Origin: Ceraceosorus guamensis
Lineage: Eukaryota; Basidiomycota; Exobasidiomycetes; Ceraceosorales; Ceraceosoraceae
Assembly (NCBI RefSeq): GCF_003144195.1
Contig: NW_020290020.1
Coordinates: forward strand, 245,055 to 309,054
Length of the DNA stretch: 64,000 nucleotides
Direction of reading: 5' to 3'
The notes under the pieces were generated by a model, which worked only from the letters and a program-made list of their open reading frames with translations, did not search any database and was not told the origin of the DNA. This document shows, in pieces, positions 36,303-48,900 of this stretch (position 1 is the first letter of the stretch; each line of letters begins with the position of its first letter). The position numbers and the translations under genes are program-made.

Positions 36303-38618
36303 CTAGGGTTCAGCCAATAGACTTTTGAGCGCATGTTGTAGCCTCTGATCCACCTCTTCAGCCGTCACTCTAAAGTGCTCCGCCGTGATGCGAGCCACAC
36401 ACGGAGTATCTGCCATATCAGGCACTGCGAAAGAGAAGAATAGGAGCCAGAGAGACCTGAAAATGAGCACGAGGTCTTTCGTTGTGTGACAGCAGCTGAT
36501 ATGTCGACGACTTACCGGTGCGGGATGCCAAAGGCGCTTCGTCGCGGTGCAAAGAGCTTGCCGTGTTGGGCGCTGGCGCTGCGAGACCGTTCGGAATGGG
36601 CAAGGCGCCATTGTGCTGGTGTGAAAGTTGATTGACACCGTTGCCAGTATGCAGCCTGTTGGACGACTTGAAATGGCTCCTCAACGCAGATCTTTCGCAC
36701 CTTCGCATCACACTGCAAAAGGTCTGAGCTAGAGTGCGCAAGATCTGCAAGACGGTGGCTTGGCGACTCTGATCGTTCCTTCTTCTGGCTGCTTGCGCTT
36801 CGACGTCGTCCAATGGCAGGTCATCCCAGATAGAGGTGGCTGTGATGTCGTTGCACAAGGAGGCTGCTAGCATGGACGCCTGTCCGCCGGATTGCGAAGT
36901 GCAACTCGACTGCGGCGATCTTCCAGGCACACGAGGGCTATCACGTCTCCGTGATTGCGCATCGTCAGACTCGTCGCTGATCTTGAAATCTATGCTCTCG
37001 AGTATGGCTGCACAGGAAAGCTGAGCAGTGACGAGGGGAGAGCAGTAGGCAAACAGCTCCATTCCACCAAGGATCTTCAGGTGGGACGGTGCGTTCGGGC
37101 AATGATCTCGAGCGATGCAAGCGCCAGCCAGTCTGACCAGTGCGCTCGTGGTGAGTGAGGCCTGAGTCATCCAGAGCATACCGCTCGTCGCAGTAGGTGG
37201 TGCTTGATTCGGAATAGGCCGACTGGTCGATCTCGCAAGATGGCTGTTGCTCTCTATCCACACGATCGTAGTCGCGAGGTGATTGATGGACTCTCCGAGA
37301 AGTCCAAACAGCGTTTGAACCGCCGCACGCCGCTCTTCTTTGCTGAACGACATTCGATCTTGCAAGGGGGCATGCGCGAGACCCACTGTGCCCTGTGAAT
37401 AGTCGTCCGGAGGGCTTGAAAAGATCTGTTGGAAATCTTCGGTAGCCTCTTGTATCTCTCTGGACAATCTGGTAGACTGCGAATCCAGCGACAAAGTTGG
37501 CGAACCATGTCGTATACTCGAAAGGCTGCTGCGACGGTCGCTCGCGACAGGTTGGGTCGTAACACTTGCGCATAGAGGCTCTAGCAGGAGCACGTCTTGC
37601 ACAGAATGTAAGTCGTCACGTTTCGATTGAGATCGCCGGCGCGGACAAGAGATGTGCGGCTCACCTGGTGGGCTGTTTTCTAATTGTGTCGATTCGGATT
37701 TCACGACCGTGGGATAGAGTGCGCCAGAATGGGTGGTAGAAAGTTCGATCTCGGCCGGTACGAAGTTGGACGCAGGGGCTGTGGTTGACCAGTCGCGAAA
37801 CGTCGATACGGCGTCTTGACTGGTGGGAAATTGACTGGCGACGCTCGGTGGGTTTGAGGGGTCCAAAGGCTGCCACCATTGCTGCGGCGGAGCAGATGAT
37901 TGGCTCAAGATGCCAGCCATCTCTTCTTCGAGACTTGCCGAGCCACGAGAGGACAAAGCTGCGTTTGTGCCTGGATCGCTCGAGCCGTTGAGAGCAAAGA
38001 TCGCCATGGTCCTAGCGGACCAATTCGGTGGATCCCTGCGCTGAACAGCGTCTGGCAAGCCTGGGAAAGCGTTGGGGATGAAATCACCATAGTATGAGTC
38101 GGAGCTGGTCGCCGCAACTTCGGCGGGTTGCAAAGCGACGGTCGAGCCGTTGTTTGATGTCCAGGATGGAAAGCTGAGATGAGATTGCTCCGATAGCGCG
38201 CTGCTAAAGCGCCGATGTTGTGCGAAGTTGTGCTCGTTCTCCGAGGCAGTGCTTTCATCGTGCGTACTGTCGCGTCTGCTGTCATCTTCCTCGCTTCGTC
38301 TTCGCTTCTTTGTCCGACGCGGATCGGGAGGCGAAAAGTGACAAGGGATGCCCAGACGAATGCATCGTACGCAAGACGCCGTTGGTGCAGCTCCGTCCGG
38401 AGCGGGTACAGCACCTGGACCAGGCAGGCATTTGACCTTGTTGGCGTGACACTATGACGGTCACACCAGCGATACGATGAAATAAAGAGGTGCCGTTTCA
38501 GCATCGAGATGTGCAGTGGATGCCAAAGCTGGAATGTGGGAGCCTTTTCACCACTCACATCGTCACATGCCTTTCTGAATTTTGCCGGTGGCTTTGGCAC
38601 CATCTTGGGCACGGTCAT
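36303..38618 (-). CDS. Zn(II)2Cys6 transcription factor
   Basis: Minus-strand exons 38618-38559, 38451-36516 and 36424-36303 give 705 residues. The fungal binuclear zinc cluster is split by the first intron: KACDD|CHANKVKC from exons 1 and 2, then SCVRCIRLGIPC. Cysteine spacing is C-x2-C-x6-C-x18-C-x2-C-x6-C; the 18-residue loop is longer than the usual 5-12. A basic NLS-like RRTKKRRRS follows. The rest is Ser/Gln-rich with helical stretches (RRAAVQTLFGLLGESINHL) and a conserved-looking C-terminal helix (TAEHFRVTAEEVDQRLQHAL). A possible 69-base in-frame intron at about 37604-37672 would shorten the protein by 23 residues; I cannot decide. Target genes unknown. Confidence 0.88.
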
Positions 38619-38775
38619 ATGTTCAGGCGCAGCGATGAACCGTCAAACTTCCTAAAGATGTCTCCCAAGCCAGTCGTGGTGGTGATGGACTTCGCTGAGA
38701 TGTGTCAGGAAAACCCAATGGACGTTGTGATGAGGATGCGGATCGGACTCCGAGAGCCTGCAACTCAGTGATCCT

Positions 38776-38783
38776 CTTATATA
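38776..38783 (-). promoter_or_regulatory. TATA box candidate
   Basis: TATATAAG on the minus strand, about 158 bases upstream of the Zn2Cys6 gene start. Position and sequence fit a fungal TATA element. There is no other evidence. Confidence 0.4.
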
Positions 38784-39617
38784 TGACGGCTGCTTTCCGC
38801 ATCAAAGCTGCCTTACGAGTGCACCGCATCGTGCCTGCAGCGCATGTGCTGCATCCCCTATCGGACACATCCACGGCTTGTGTGAGAGAAGAGCAGCAGC
38901 AGCAAGGGAATGGCGCGCCTGCTGACCCCTCTTTCACACCAGAGGAGGACCGCGCACAACAGAGATGGACCATTGTCTCGGTACGCGTAGCCAACGCTCG
39001 ATGTAGCAGCGTGTGTCTTCCGGCAGCCAAGAAAGGCACGAGCCGGTTAAACTCTGACAATCTGGCTAAAATCAAAATGCGACTGACGTTTCATCCCGCG
39101 TCCGCAGTCGGCGGCGCCTTTTCCCGACTCTTGTCTCATTCGATCGTAATTTTCGGCAGACGGGACTTTGGCTATCTCTACCGTCATTGTAATTGCTTCT
39201 CTTCCCTCGCCACCGACTTCTTCTTCTCTGATGGTAAGGATGCCTGCCCCTCACAAAGTACCCACGACACGACCGTGACCGTGTGTATGTACACCATCGT
39301 GCATGCAGTCCGCAGGCTCGAGGGCTGTTGTGGCTGTGGTCCAAGTCCTGAGCGGACATATGTACCGGTACCTGTACCTAACTGCACGCAGTTTATCCAT
39401 CGCGAACATCTCTAGGGCGTCCAGCCGCATGCATGGACCCGAAGACGCACCGCATGGCCATGCGCGCAGAACATGTGTGGATCAACGACTATGTTTCCAT
39501 TCAGATTCTCTAGAGCTGCTGCTCGACACGCAACAGTCACCTGACCCACAACGGTCACGGTTTTTCGGAGTCGCGCCCGTTGGCGTAAGGCTCGATCTGG
39601 TCAAGAAGCACATGCTG

Positions 39618-39653
39618 CATGCATGCATGCATGCAGCAGCAGCAGCAGCAGCG
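39618..39653. repeat. Compound (GCAT)n-(GCA)n microsatellite
   Basis: Four GCAT units run directly into about six GCA units. Confidence 0.9.
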
Positions 39654-40054
39654 CATTCCTGCTGATTGAGCCCAGCAATCAGAATCATGCACAATCGTGA
39701 GTATTGCGCAATGGCGCGGCTCTCCTGTACACAGTCAGTCAAGTGCCAGCAGCTATCATAATGACGAAACGATTGAATGTGAGTCTGTGACTCTAGATCG
39801 CTTGGTTGGGTGCGAGAACGCCGCTGCTTGTCCAAGGCATCAGCCAGATGATCAGAATCATCGCCTGCAGAACACTAGTCGCGCTGCTAGGCCGAGCGTT
39901 GCTCATAGCGATTCGAGTTGGACCCACCTGGTTGATCCAGTCCAGCGAAGCACGCCAAGCACGCCAGGCACGCCCGCCATGAGAGCGCTTCTTACTGCTT
40001 CCGATGTAGTTTATCCTGATTTACACATCAACGAATACCAATACACGAGCAGGA

Positions 40055-40086
40055 GCCTCAGCCTCAGCCTCGGCCTCGGCCTCGGC
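40055..40086. repeat. GCCTCA/GCCTCG hexamer array
   Basis: Five or so hexamer units with one variable base (A or G), a degenerate simple repeat. Confidence 0.85.
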
Positions 40087-41339
40087 GATACGCGACGACG
40101 CCCTTTGCCCCTAGCTGGCCTGTCAAGGTGATTTCGCAAAGGCCCCCTTCGATCGGTCGCCATCCTTCCCTTTCTCCCCGACCGGTCCGGCAATTTGTAC
40201 CTCGACGCTTGCAGCAGTACTGTCATGCCTCGCAACGCTCGCCGCCCGCACTCGGTGATAGCGAGCCATAGCGAGTGTGTCCCACGTTCTGGCTGGGCCA
40301 CCCATCGAAGCCCAAATTGGCGCCTCGCAAGCAGCGAGCTATAGAACACTAGCCGAAAAGGGATCGTGTGAATGCGTGTCAATAGCTGAATCTTGGGGCT
40401 GGAATGCGCTTGCTGCTGCATGCTCGCACGTGTCGCTGCTGGAGCACACCAGCATGCATCCAATTCAACGGATATTCATCCACAGCATGTACCGTACCGT
40501 ACCGCAGCTGACGCGAAACGCTACTCTGTACAGCGAAACGACTGTACAGCACATCAAGAGCGTTTCGAGCCTATCGAAGCATGGCCATTCGCGACGCATC
40601 CCCAATCAGGAAAGGAAGTTCCTCAGGCCCTGAAAGAACGGATTGGATTGGATTGGATTGCATAGTTCAACGTCACGGCAGATAAGCTGGCCGTCAGTGC
40701 TCCACTCAGCACGATGCGACGATCAATCTGCCTGCTAAACAAGGGCAGCACACCTGCGCCAGGCGTTATCAGCTCTCGGAACGAAGTCGGAGGTGGGATG
40801 TTGAACGCGCTTGATTTCATGCTGTTCCTGAAGCTCACTCGTAGGTGGAGGATAAAGAGTCGCCCTGAACGCTTGCGTGCGCGCTTTCGAAGTTTCAAAA
40901 CGTCACAAAGCCGCAAGATGGCGCTTTACTCGACATATATGCCGCTTTTGACGCAAAGCGACTCATCACGCTCGACTGACATGACCCCGAGTCCGAGCTT
41001 TTCTTTCCCAAGCATGGCCTCTGTTCGTGTCCGCCCTGCCTCCACCTTACGCGAATTTGAGGGTTCGTACGAAATTACGAAAGACACGATTCCTCACCGA
41101 CCACCAACGACGGTAGGACAATTGTGAGCACCACGATAAAACGTCATAGAGCCTGAACACCAGTGTGCCACTCAGTGGGTACGCGAAGCCGACGATACAA
41201 CAGTCAGTCAACCAGTCCTAAACTTGTGGAAGGCGGCGAATGGAAGGTAGCTGAAACAATTCGCTTTGCATGCGGCCTTGTTGGCGTCATTATCGAGCTC
41301 GATTGATTGTGGGCCTGGCTTTCCTATACAGGGTAAGGA

Positions 41340-41356
41340 GGGGGGGGGGGGGGGGG
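41340..41356. repeat. Poly(G) run of 17
   Basis: Seventeen consecutive G on the given strand, just after GGTAAGGA. Exact length is prone to sequencing error. Confidence 0.9.
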
Positions 41357-42162
41357 CTCGGAGGCCGAACGAGCCGTCATGCGTGCCTATCGATCGCGGT
41401 GACGCATTGCTGCGGGCGCAATCGACCGTCGCGGCATGTGCTAGTCACGAGCCACTTAGCGCACGAGTAAAGCTGTAAGGGCCAAGCTTACTGTAGGGCC
41501 GTAGGTCTTATTCGGGTCGAACGATTGATGCAAAGTACGCCTAGAACGCCTAGCATGATGCCAAGCGCTCTCTCATGGAACAAAAGTGACGCTATTTGCA
41601 CCAATTGAGAAGGGAGAAGAGATAGCAGCTCTATAGGGGAGAACCCTCGATTCAGAAAGAAAAGCAGCGATGAGCGTCCTTTTCCTTTTTCCCGCGGATT
41701 GCACGGGCGCGCCCGCGGCCCAGCCATAATTCCACGCTGCCGGCGTTGACGCCTGCATTGACGACCGTTCACGTGTGAATCACGAATCACGTGAATACTT
41801 TCCTCCTGATTCTTGATTTGCACGCCGCACGCCGCACACCGCACGGCACATGGATTCACGAATTGGAATCGTGAATGGATTTTTGATTGTGATTCAAAAT
41901 TGCATGTTTTAGCGTCGCTTCGTACTCAATGACTACTGTCGTACTGAGTGGTACACTGACGGTGAGGTTTCTGACGTCTCACGGGGAGCTGAGTAGTGTC
42001 GTTCTGTTGGTGGTCGGTGAGGAATTTGTTTCTTTCGTAGCTAGTAAAGTATCATGCAGAGGCGTCATGACAACGTGAAGGCATGGAACGCAGCGCAGGC
42101 GAGGGAGGGATGGAGTGTTTTGCAGATGGAGGCACCTATACACTCAGAATGCTCGTCGTCAT

Positions 42163-42167
<5 letters not shown>

Positions 42168-42194
<27 letters not shown>
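42168..42194. repeat. Poly(C) run of 27
   Basis: Twenty-seven consecutive C on the given strand, flanked by ATCGGCG and ATCCCG. It is the longest homopolymer in the window; exact length is prone to sequencing error. Confidence 0.9.
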
Positions 42195-42816
42195 ATCCCG
42201 TCTGAGCTATCGGTGGCCTTCCCTTCCGCGTCGCTCGGCGCGTTCGCAGAGGCAAATGCCAGAGCGACACTTGGTGGTGAAGGCCTGCTTCTGTCGGAAA
42301 CGTGTGTTTGTCTGCCGCGGGGTGAGTTCGCGGAGTGGGACATTGTGTTGACAAAAGCGCACACAAGAAGCGTATAGACGCCGATCCTGCGTGGTTCGTT
42401 CTTGCCTGTAGCACGAAGCGATGCGTATCGACACAGCTTTCCGACTTGATGTAAGCGAAGAGCCCACGTGCACGGTCTGGATGCAGGTACGTGTGTAGCC
42501 AAGACCGCCCGAACAGTCTGTGTCCTAAAGGTTCAAGACGGTTCAACGAACATATTTCGCAACACGTATCGACTCAACTGAAAAGCGGCTAAAAATACAA
42601 TCAGACAAAGGGTGCGAAAGCCTTGGGAGGTGGGACAACAAGATCAAAGGAGGAGGTTTGCGCGATCGTGGAAAAGATAGCACAAGACCAAAATGAGCGT
42701 GGGGAATCGGCGGCTCGAAAGCTTGCTCAGATCTGATTTTCGCTTAGAAGAGTCGAGAGAGATGTTGGTATATTCAAAGCAAGGCGTCGGAGAGCTGCTG
42801 CTTTGTGAACGGTTGA

Positions 42817-43803
42817 TCAGAGGGCAGCACCATAATGCGACATCCGATTCGAAGGCTGGCCGTATGACATGGGCCTTTGATACTGGGGCATCGGCATACC
42901 GTACCCTTCCGCAGGCTGAGCGCCGTAAGCAGAGATGGGCTCATGAGCCGATGTGTGCTCTTCCGCGTATGGGTTCGACATGCCACCTTGATATCCGTAC
43001 TGCGGCGCTGGGGCGCGAGGGAGTGGCACATGGCTTGAGCGAGGAGGTGATCGAGAGATGGCCAATGGCAGAGGCTCTCGGAGGTCCACAGATTGCGGCA
43101 GAGGTTGATCGGGATAGACTACCTGGTGATACGAACGTCTGCTGTTGGGCGACGTAGCTTCCATGCCGTACGATGGGCCTTCGTGATGTTGCGCATAAGG
43201 CGTAGCGGCAGATGCGTGAAAGGCGGCGGAGGAGATGTTGGAATGCGCCAATTGAGCTTGGTGCCCTTTGGGTGATGGAGGCAGGAACGGGTCGCGAGGA
43301 CCAGGACTGCGTGGCGAGTGAAGGTCTTGTCCCATCTTGGCAGCGCTCGCAGTGTTGACGCGTAGGTCCTCCCTGGCCATGCCAGCAGGCGCTGCATTAG
43401 CGAGCAAGGACTTTCGTTGAGATTGCGACTCTTTGGATCCATGATGACCGTGAGAAGACTGCGTCATGGTGTTTGTCCTCCTCAGCTTTTCAGCAGCGGC
43501 AATCTCCTCTTCCTCCTTTGCTTTGGCTGCTTCCCTTGCTTTGCGCTTTCTGTTGCACACGAGCCAGGTCCAAGTGCAAACGAGGGCGATCAAAGCGACA
43601 CCAGCTGCTGCGACGGCCAGGATTTCCCATTGATTAAGACCAGAAGTGTAGGAAGAAGCCTTGTCGCCTGCTTTGTTAGCACCGCTCTCCAACCCGCTCG
43701 TCACGCCTGTGAGAGCACCTTGTCTTTTCTCCAAGTGAAGAGCGAGCTCATCGAGAGAGCCTGCGGCGCGAGAGCGAACGCGTTGCATTCGCTGAGTCGA
43801 CAT
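42817..43803 (-). CDS. Single-pass membrane protein with long Pro/Ser/Tyr-rich tail
   Basis: One exon, 328 residues, ATG at 43803. The frame is open further upstream to 44160, but that part is compositionally unlike a protein and probably 5' UTR. Residues 1-60 are polar with no signal peptide. One strong membrane helix spans residues 61-83 (ILAVAAAGVALIALVCTWTW). It is followed at once by a basic stop-transfer NRKRKAR, then a charged helix with an EEEE patch. The remaining 220 residues are rich in Pro, Ser, His, Tyr and Gln (PQYGYQGG, PQYQRPMSYGQP). The positive-inside rule puts the C-tail in the cytosol. It resembles fungal wall-sensor or Wish-like tails in layout only. No family recognised. 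Confidence 0.72.
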   Translation of the reverse strand: MSTQRMQRVRSRAAGSLDELALHLEKRQGALTGVTSGLESGANKAGDKASSYTSGLNQWEILAVAAAGVALIALVCTWTWLVCNRKRKAREAAKAKEEEEIAAAEKLRRTNTMTQSSHGHHGSKESQSQRKSLLANAAPAGMAREDLRVNTASAAKMGQDLHSPRSPGPRDPFLPPSPKGHQAQLAHSNISSAAFHASAATPYAQHHEGPSYGMEATSPNSRRSYHQVVYPDQPLPQSVDLREPLPLAISRSPPRSSHVPLPRAPAPQYGYQGGMSNPYAEEHTSAHEPISAYGAQPAEGYGMPMPQYQRPMSYGQPSNRMSHYGAAL

Positions 43804-45948
43804 TGATGATCCGTACGAGAGATGTGTATAGGTGTAGAGAGAAGTACGAGGACGCTGTGGAGATCGGGTAGCCAGATGAACCGTTGTGGTGGAGCGAGGA
43901 GCGAGTCGAGAGACGAGGAACAATACCTTAAAAGTAGTCGCTTGATGCAAAGAAAACTGTCGTCCACCTACGCAAGAGTTTCCGTGCGGAAGTAGAATCG
44001 AGTACGTGCGACGAAGCTGTGATCCGAAGCGGCAGTGCAACGGCCGGGCGGTATGAGTGGGAGCTGACCGGCTGAGAAACGTGGCCCCCGAGTGATGTTT
44101 AGATCCGAACGTCGTCAGACTACAAAAGTGAGTACGGGCTGCTGCTTGCACGTTTGACACTAATGAATAGCGCCAAGTGAGATGCCAAGCTGGCGCTTTC
44201 GGAATGTAGGTGGACGCTACGCCGCGGAGACTGTTCGTCGCTGTGGACGGATGCGGCAGTGGCGCGAAAGAACGAGTGTCGGTATCGCGGAAAGGCGAAG
44301 TGTATGAGAAAGGAGTGTGTGTTATGGAGTGATCGGGAGCAAAGTGATTAAATTCCGTAGGTGGTGATGTGGGGAATTAGTAGTAGAGGAGCGAAAAGCG
44401 TTTGGAAGTCGGAGGCGCCCGATTTTGCAACCGGAGGTGGTCAGAGAAGGGGCGCGTCGCTGCATCATGGTGGGAGAGCAAACATCACATATGGCGCGGG
44501 GGTGTGGTGCGCGCGCCTTGCTCATGCAAACGCGGGCTTCTCCCTTGGATAGAGCGCTGCGGGCACCTGAGCAGCATCTTCCCTCGAATGCAGAAGAGCG
44601 CGCTAGCCGCGTCGTATTCGATCCGCTGCAAGACTGGTTCAGTGCTCGTCCTCTCTTTGCCTCGCTGCAGGTGCCGAGACACGCGCCCCGCCGCGCAGTG
44701 CGTGTAAATTAATTGCGTGGACTCCGATTTGGGTCCGCGCTTCGTATCCGCCCCTTATTTGCATGGCATCTGCTGCTCCCGCATGCCTATAGCTAATCCC
44801 GCCATCTATCTGTCCCAGACGCTGAGCCCTCATATAGCGTTCAGAGCGAGCTGCCTACCGAGAGTCCGTAGGCTTTTGAAGCAAGGCCTCACAAGTAGAC
44901 GCCTCACGGCAAGTGAATTCGCGCCCGGGACAGCCAAAGTCAAGCGCAAGAGACAACCATAGATGAACCTGACGTCACCCGTCCCAACGCCTGGACGATC
45001 AGGCGTAGTGCGCGGACGAAGTTCTGGCTTTACAGCGTAGCTATAGACGCAGGCACGGAAGCAGTGCGGCAACCTCCAGGCCAGGTTCGTACAGACTCGG
45101 GTGCGGTAGCCCCAGGGCGAGGGTCTCACCTAAGCAGACAGAAAGAAGCGCGCGCGCGCGTTGGAACGTGACGGTAGTCGTGAAGACCAGAGCAAGAGAG
45201 AGAAGATCATCGTGCATTAGCCCAGCATCAGCTCGCAGCTTGCATATATGATGCAGATGCCTTCTGGCCCCGAACAGCAGCAGGTGAGTCGACGAGCGCG
45301 GTCCCATGGCGACATAGCAGCATTTTCGAGCATCAAACCGACGGGTGTATTCTGGTGCATTCGACTACTCTTTGCGGGGAACAGCAACGCGGTCCGTCAT
45401 GGTGTCAAGTCGCCGTACTGCACAGTGCATGGTGAGTACTTCTCGCTCGCGCGCAGTCGGTCGACATCCACGCACCTGGCGCGCATCACTGCACGCGCCC
45501 TCTTTCACGCTCGCTCATGGCAGCACGCATTTCCTCCTGCGCCGTCGCTTTAATGTCTAGGCAATGGAGGTTTGGACTCTGCTCAAGCTAAGATCCCATT
45601 TGATAGCTTTCTTTTGCTCTCATTTTGGGGACCCAAAGCGACGATGTGGCAAGTCGGACATATCGCAAGCTGCCTGGTCCCAAAGTGCCCAGTCATTCTT
45701 ACAGGCAGCACGTGTCGACACCGTCCGTGATCCAAGGGCAGAGCCGCTCAACAAAATAATGCAATAGACATTGGGTAACAGACGCGCACGCTGTGATGGC
45801 GCTCGTAACGATAGCTTGTGAGAAAATGACAGACAGGACGCAGTGGGAAGCCGACCGTTGTCAGGGTGGAGGGAGTGCAAGAAGTGTGCGCAAAGGCGAA
45901 TGACGAGTGCAAGCCACGCGAGAGACGCAGAAGTTGCCAGGGGCTGCA
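43804..45948. other. Intergenic between membrane-protein gene and sec1
   Basis: 2.1 kb. The first 350 bases are likely promoter and 5' UTR of the membrane-protein gene. The rest shows a CGCGCGCGCG tract near 45151-45161 and scattered short open frames without support. I see no RNA gene. Confidence 0.4.
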
Positions 45949-48900
45949 TTACTTTTTGGAAGAGAACAAATTCTAGGACAAAGCCGGCAATCAATAGTCA
46001 GCAGCAACTCTTCTCACAGTCGCATCCTACATCCATCCCGAGGGCGCGCGACTCACCTTGAGCCTCTTTTTCTCCTTGCCAGCTGCTCCAACAGGGTTGC
46101 TTTGAATGGAATAAGTAGCGGAAGGAGCTGGACTGAGGGACCTGCCGTCTGCAGACTGGTGACCCGACGTCGAAACGGCGCCCGAGGCCTGATGGTGCGA
46201 GTTATACAAGGAAGCGCTCGAAGATGGTCCATATGTCTGAGGAGCACGTGAAGCTTGCGGCCGAGAAGCCGAGCTATGGTTTGATTGAGCGCTCGATTGT
46301 CCGTATCCGTGATGAGAAGTGTCTTGCGGAGCAGGCGCAGCTCCTCCCCCATAGCGACGCTCGTATGCTCCTTGATCAGCCTCGAATCGTTGAGATGGAA
46401 CCGAGGCTGAATGGCCATTGCGCCCGCCTCCGTAACCCTGCTGATGTGCACTATCTCCATAATCTGCATACTGACGAGATCCTCCTCGACCGGAGCGCGC
46501 AGCGGCAGCACTAGATCGCAAGCCGCTCGCATCGTTATCCGGCTTCGAAAATTGATTTGCGCCGGTCGGAAGACCGCTCGCAAGGCCAGGTCGACCGCCA
46601 GAATGATGCTGGCCTGCACCTTGGTGATGATGTGCGCCAGCTCCACTCGCCTTGCCGAACCTTTTCAGCGAGTCGAGGAAGGAAGCAGGAGTAAAAATGT
46701 GCGAAGAGCCTGGAGAGGCGTCAAGATATCAGGGTGAGTCGCGTGTTCCCGCGCAGAGCTCTTCTCTGTGGGTTTGACTCACCAATATAGACGTCTTTGG
46801 CCAACCTATCTGAGATTTGATAGGCGCTGCGGACCTCAGAGTAAGTCATGCCACCAGCAACGAACACGAGCACTCTCTGCCTTGTAATGTCAGCCCGTTC
46901 CGCGTGGTTGCTGCTGCCCCCGCTATGTCCTCCACCTCTGCCTTTCTGGGCCCACGTGGGCTTTGCAGATCTCAAGCTAGTCGGGGGTCCTCGGGGCGCA
47001 GCTGCATTGCCGCTCAAAGCAGGGCTTGCGCCCCTTGAGATGGCCGATGCCGCATCTCTCAGGCTGCCCAGTCCTCCGGTGCTCGCTGCGCTAAGCGAGG
47101 ATGCGGACGCAAAGTCGGGGGGCGCATCCTTGACGTAGGGATAGGTGGTCTGGTCCAGCCTTCCCGCAAAGTGATCCTCCAGCATGAGCTTGACCAAAGG
47201 CTGGTACCTGCTCAGCTCGTACTCGTTTTCGCCCGGCGCTTGCCTCCTCTTGCCCTTCTTGAACCACGCGTCCCACCCACTGTTCTGGGGATCCTTGAGT
47301 ACTCTAGCCCCCAAGTGCACCAGATTGTCCACTGCGTCCATCTCGTGCAGACCCAGCCTGGCGTGCTGAAACAGCCGTTTCCGGTCCTCGTCCGGAACGC
47401 CTTCGCTATACATGATGTAAAGCGCGATGATACGGACCTTGTCCGCGTTGCTGATCTCTCGATCATCCAACAGTGGCACCATATCCTCGACCAAGGTCCG
47501 CGGTTTCGCTCCATCGGGCGTTGTCCTCGTTGCACAGTTCTGTTCAACCATGGCCTGCTGTGGTAGTCTGCTTCTCTCGAAGATGTTCATGCACTCCTGT
47601 GCCATAGTCAAATGCAGACTCAACGCCTCTTTGGTCTCTTGCATCTCAGGCAGAGTCGCGAGCATGTCCCTCATGTCATGCAGACTGCTCGAATTTTGAT
47701 GAGCTGCTGCGGTTCCTGCGTGCTGCGTGAAATCCTTCGTCAACCTGTCGATTGCCTCGGCAATGTGAAGGTGCCTGATTGCCCTCCACACACTCTCTTC
47801 GTCGGACAATCGTGCTCTTCTGTCCTCCTTCTGGCCGACAGCGTTCAGGAACTTGTAAGAATAGACTGTCCCGTCTTCTTCGAGAGGCAGCAAATCAGCC
47901 ACCATTGCTTGGTATGAGAATTCGTGCAGGAAGGGTGACACTGTATCCATAGTCCGGTCCGTGATGAACAAGACACCCCTTGGCCTCGTCGAGTCGGGCT
48001 TGGGCTGATTATCGGCCACGTAGGCATCGATGGCTTCTTGCAATCGGAGCGCCAGCTTGCGGGTGAAATGATCCGGACCCGACGCAGCACCCGGCCTGCC
48101 CGCTGCGCTCGAATCGCCTCCCGCTCGTAGTCGGGCCATGCGCATGCTAGAGGCGTAGGCGGAAGCTGGCGCGGGTGCGGGGATCGTCCCGCTCGACTCT
48201 CCTTGTTGATTTGCCAGAGGTCCCAGCGGCGGGTGAGAAGGATTGTAGTATCGTATCAAGGGAAACTCGTTAAGAGAGACGCATACATTGAGCAAAGTCT
48301 GCACGCTGAATTGCAGTTCCTCCTCGATGCCTTTGAGGGCTTCGGCCGAATCCACTCCCCATGCTCCTCCAGGAGGCTGAAAGATGGTGAAGAATGATTC
48401 TGGCGTCTTTAATGAGAATACCTGAGCCTCGAGTGCTGCATTGCATGAGGGAGAGGCGGGGCCCTAGTCAGCACCGAATAGGGAATAGGACGCGCAGGGC
48501 ACGCATGTACGCACCCCAGAAGTTGTTGTACAATTCGATGACTTGCCGCAAGCGCGGCTCAGCGGGTGAGCTCGTCAGTCGCTGCAGCAAGGCGTCAGAG
48601 AGAGCTGCGAGCAGGAGGGTCGTCGGTCATTGTGTTCAAGGTCAATTGGGCCACAGTCTATGAGCGCGGCCTTCCAGCCTTAGTCTTATTACGAACGCCC
48701 TTGCCCGTTCCCGTCGGCATCGAAGCCACTTCATTACTCACCATCAACGAAGAAAACATGACCCGCGCTGTACCTCGTCGATCCCGTCGCATGATCAGGT
48801 GTCAGGTCCCTGATGATCCTCTCGATGTTGCTTGACGTGGGCGTTACAAAGTACGCAGCCTCGTAGTTGGGCTGCGCTTCTCTGTTGCCATTCTCCAAGT

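Larger units (their letters stand above)
38619..42816. other. Gene-poor region with many simple repeats
   Basis: 4.2 kb with no supported gene, the longest such stretch here. It holds a (GCAT)n-(GCA)n compound repeat (39618-39653), GCCTCA/GCCTCG hexamers (40055-40086), (GGATT)4 (40641-40660), a G17 run, a C27 run, and two clusters of the TGAATCACGAATC word (41775-41796, 41851-41878). Open frames up to about 138 codons exist (for example 40714-41127) but none shows family features or splicing. A non-coding transcript or a fast-evolving gene cannot be excluded. Confidence 0.5.

Noticed and set aside
40714-41127. 138-codon open frame in the gene-poor region
   Set aside because: No conserved motif and no introns in a genome where almost all genes have them; kept only as a note.
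43804-44160. 119-codon in-frame extension of the membrane-protein gene
   Set aside because: Composition is unlike the protein (many His, Arg, Thr and Ser without pattern) and the downstream ATG at 43803 has better context; treated as 5' UTR.
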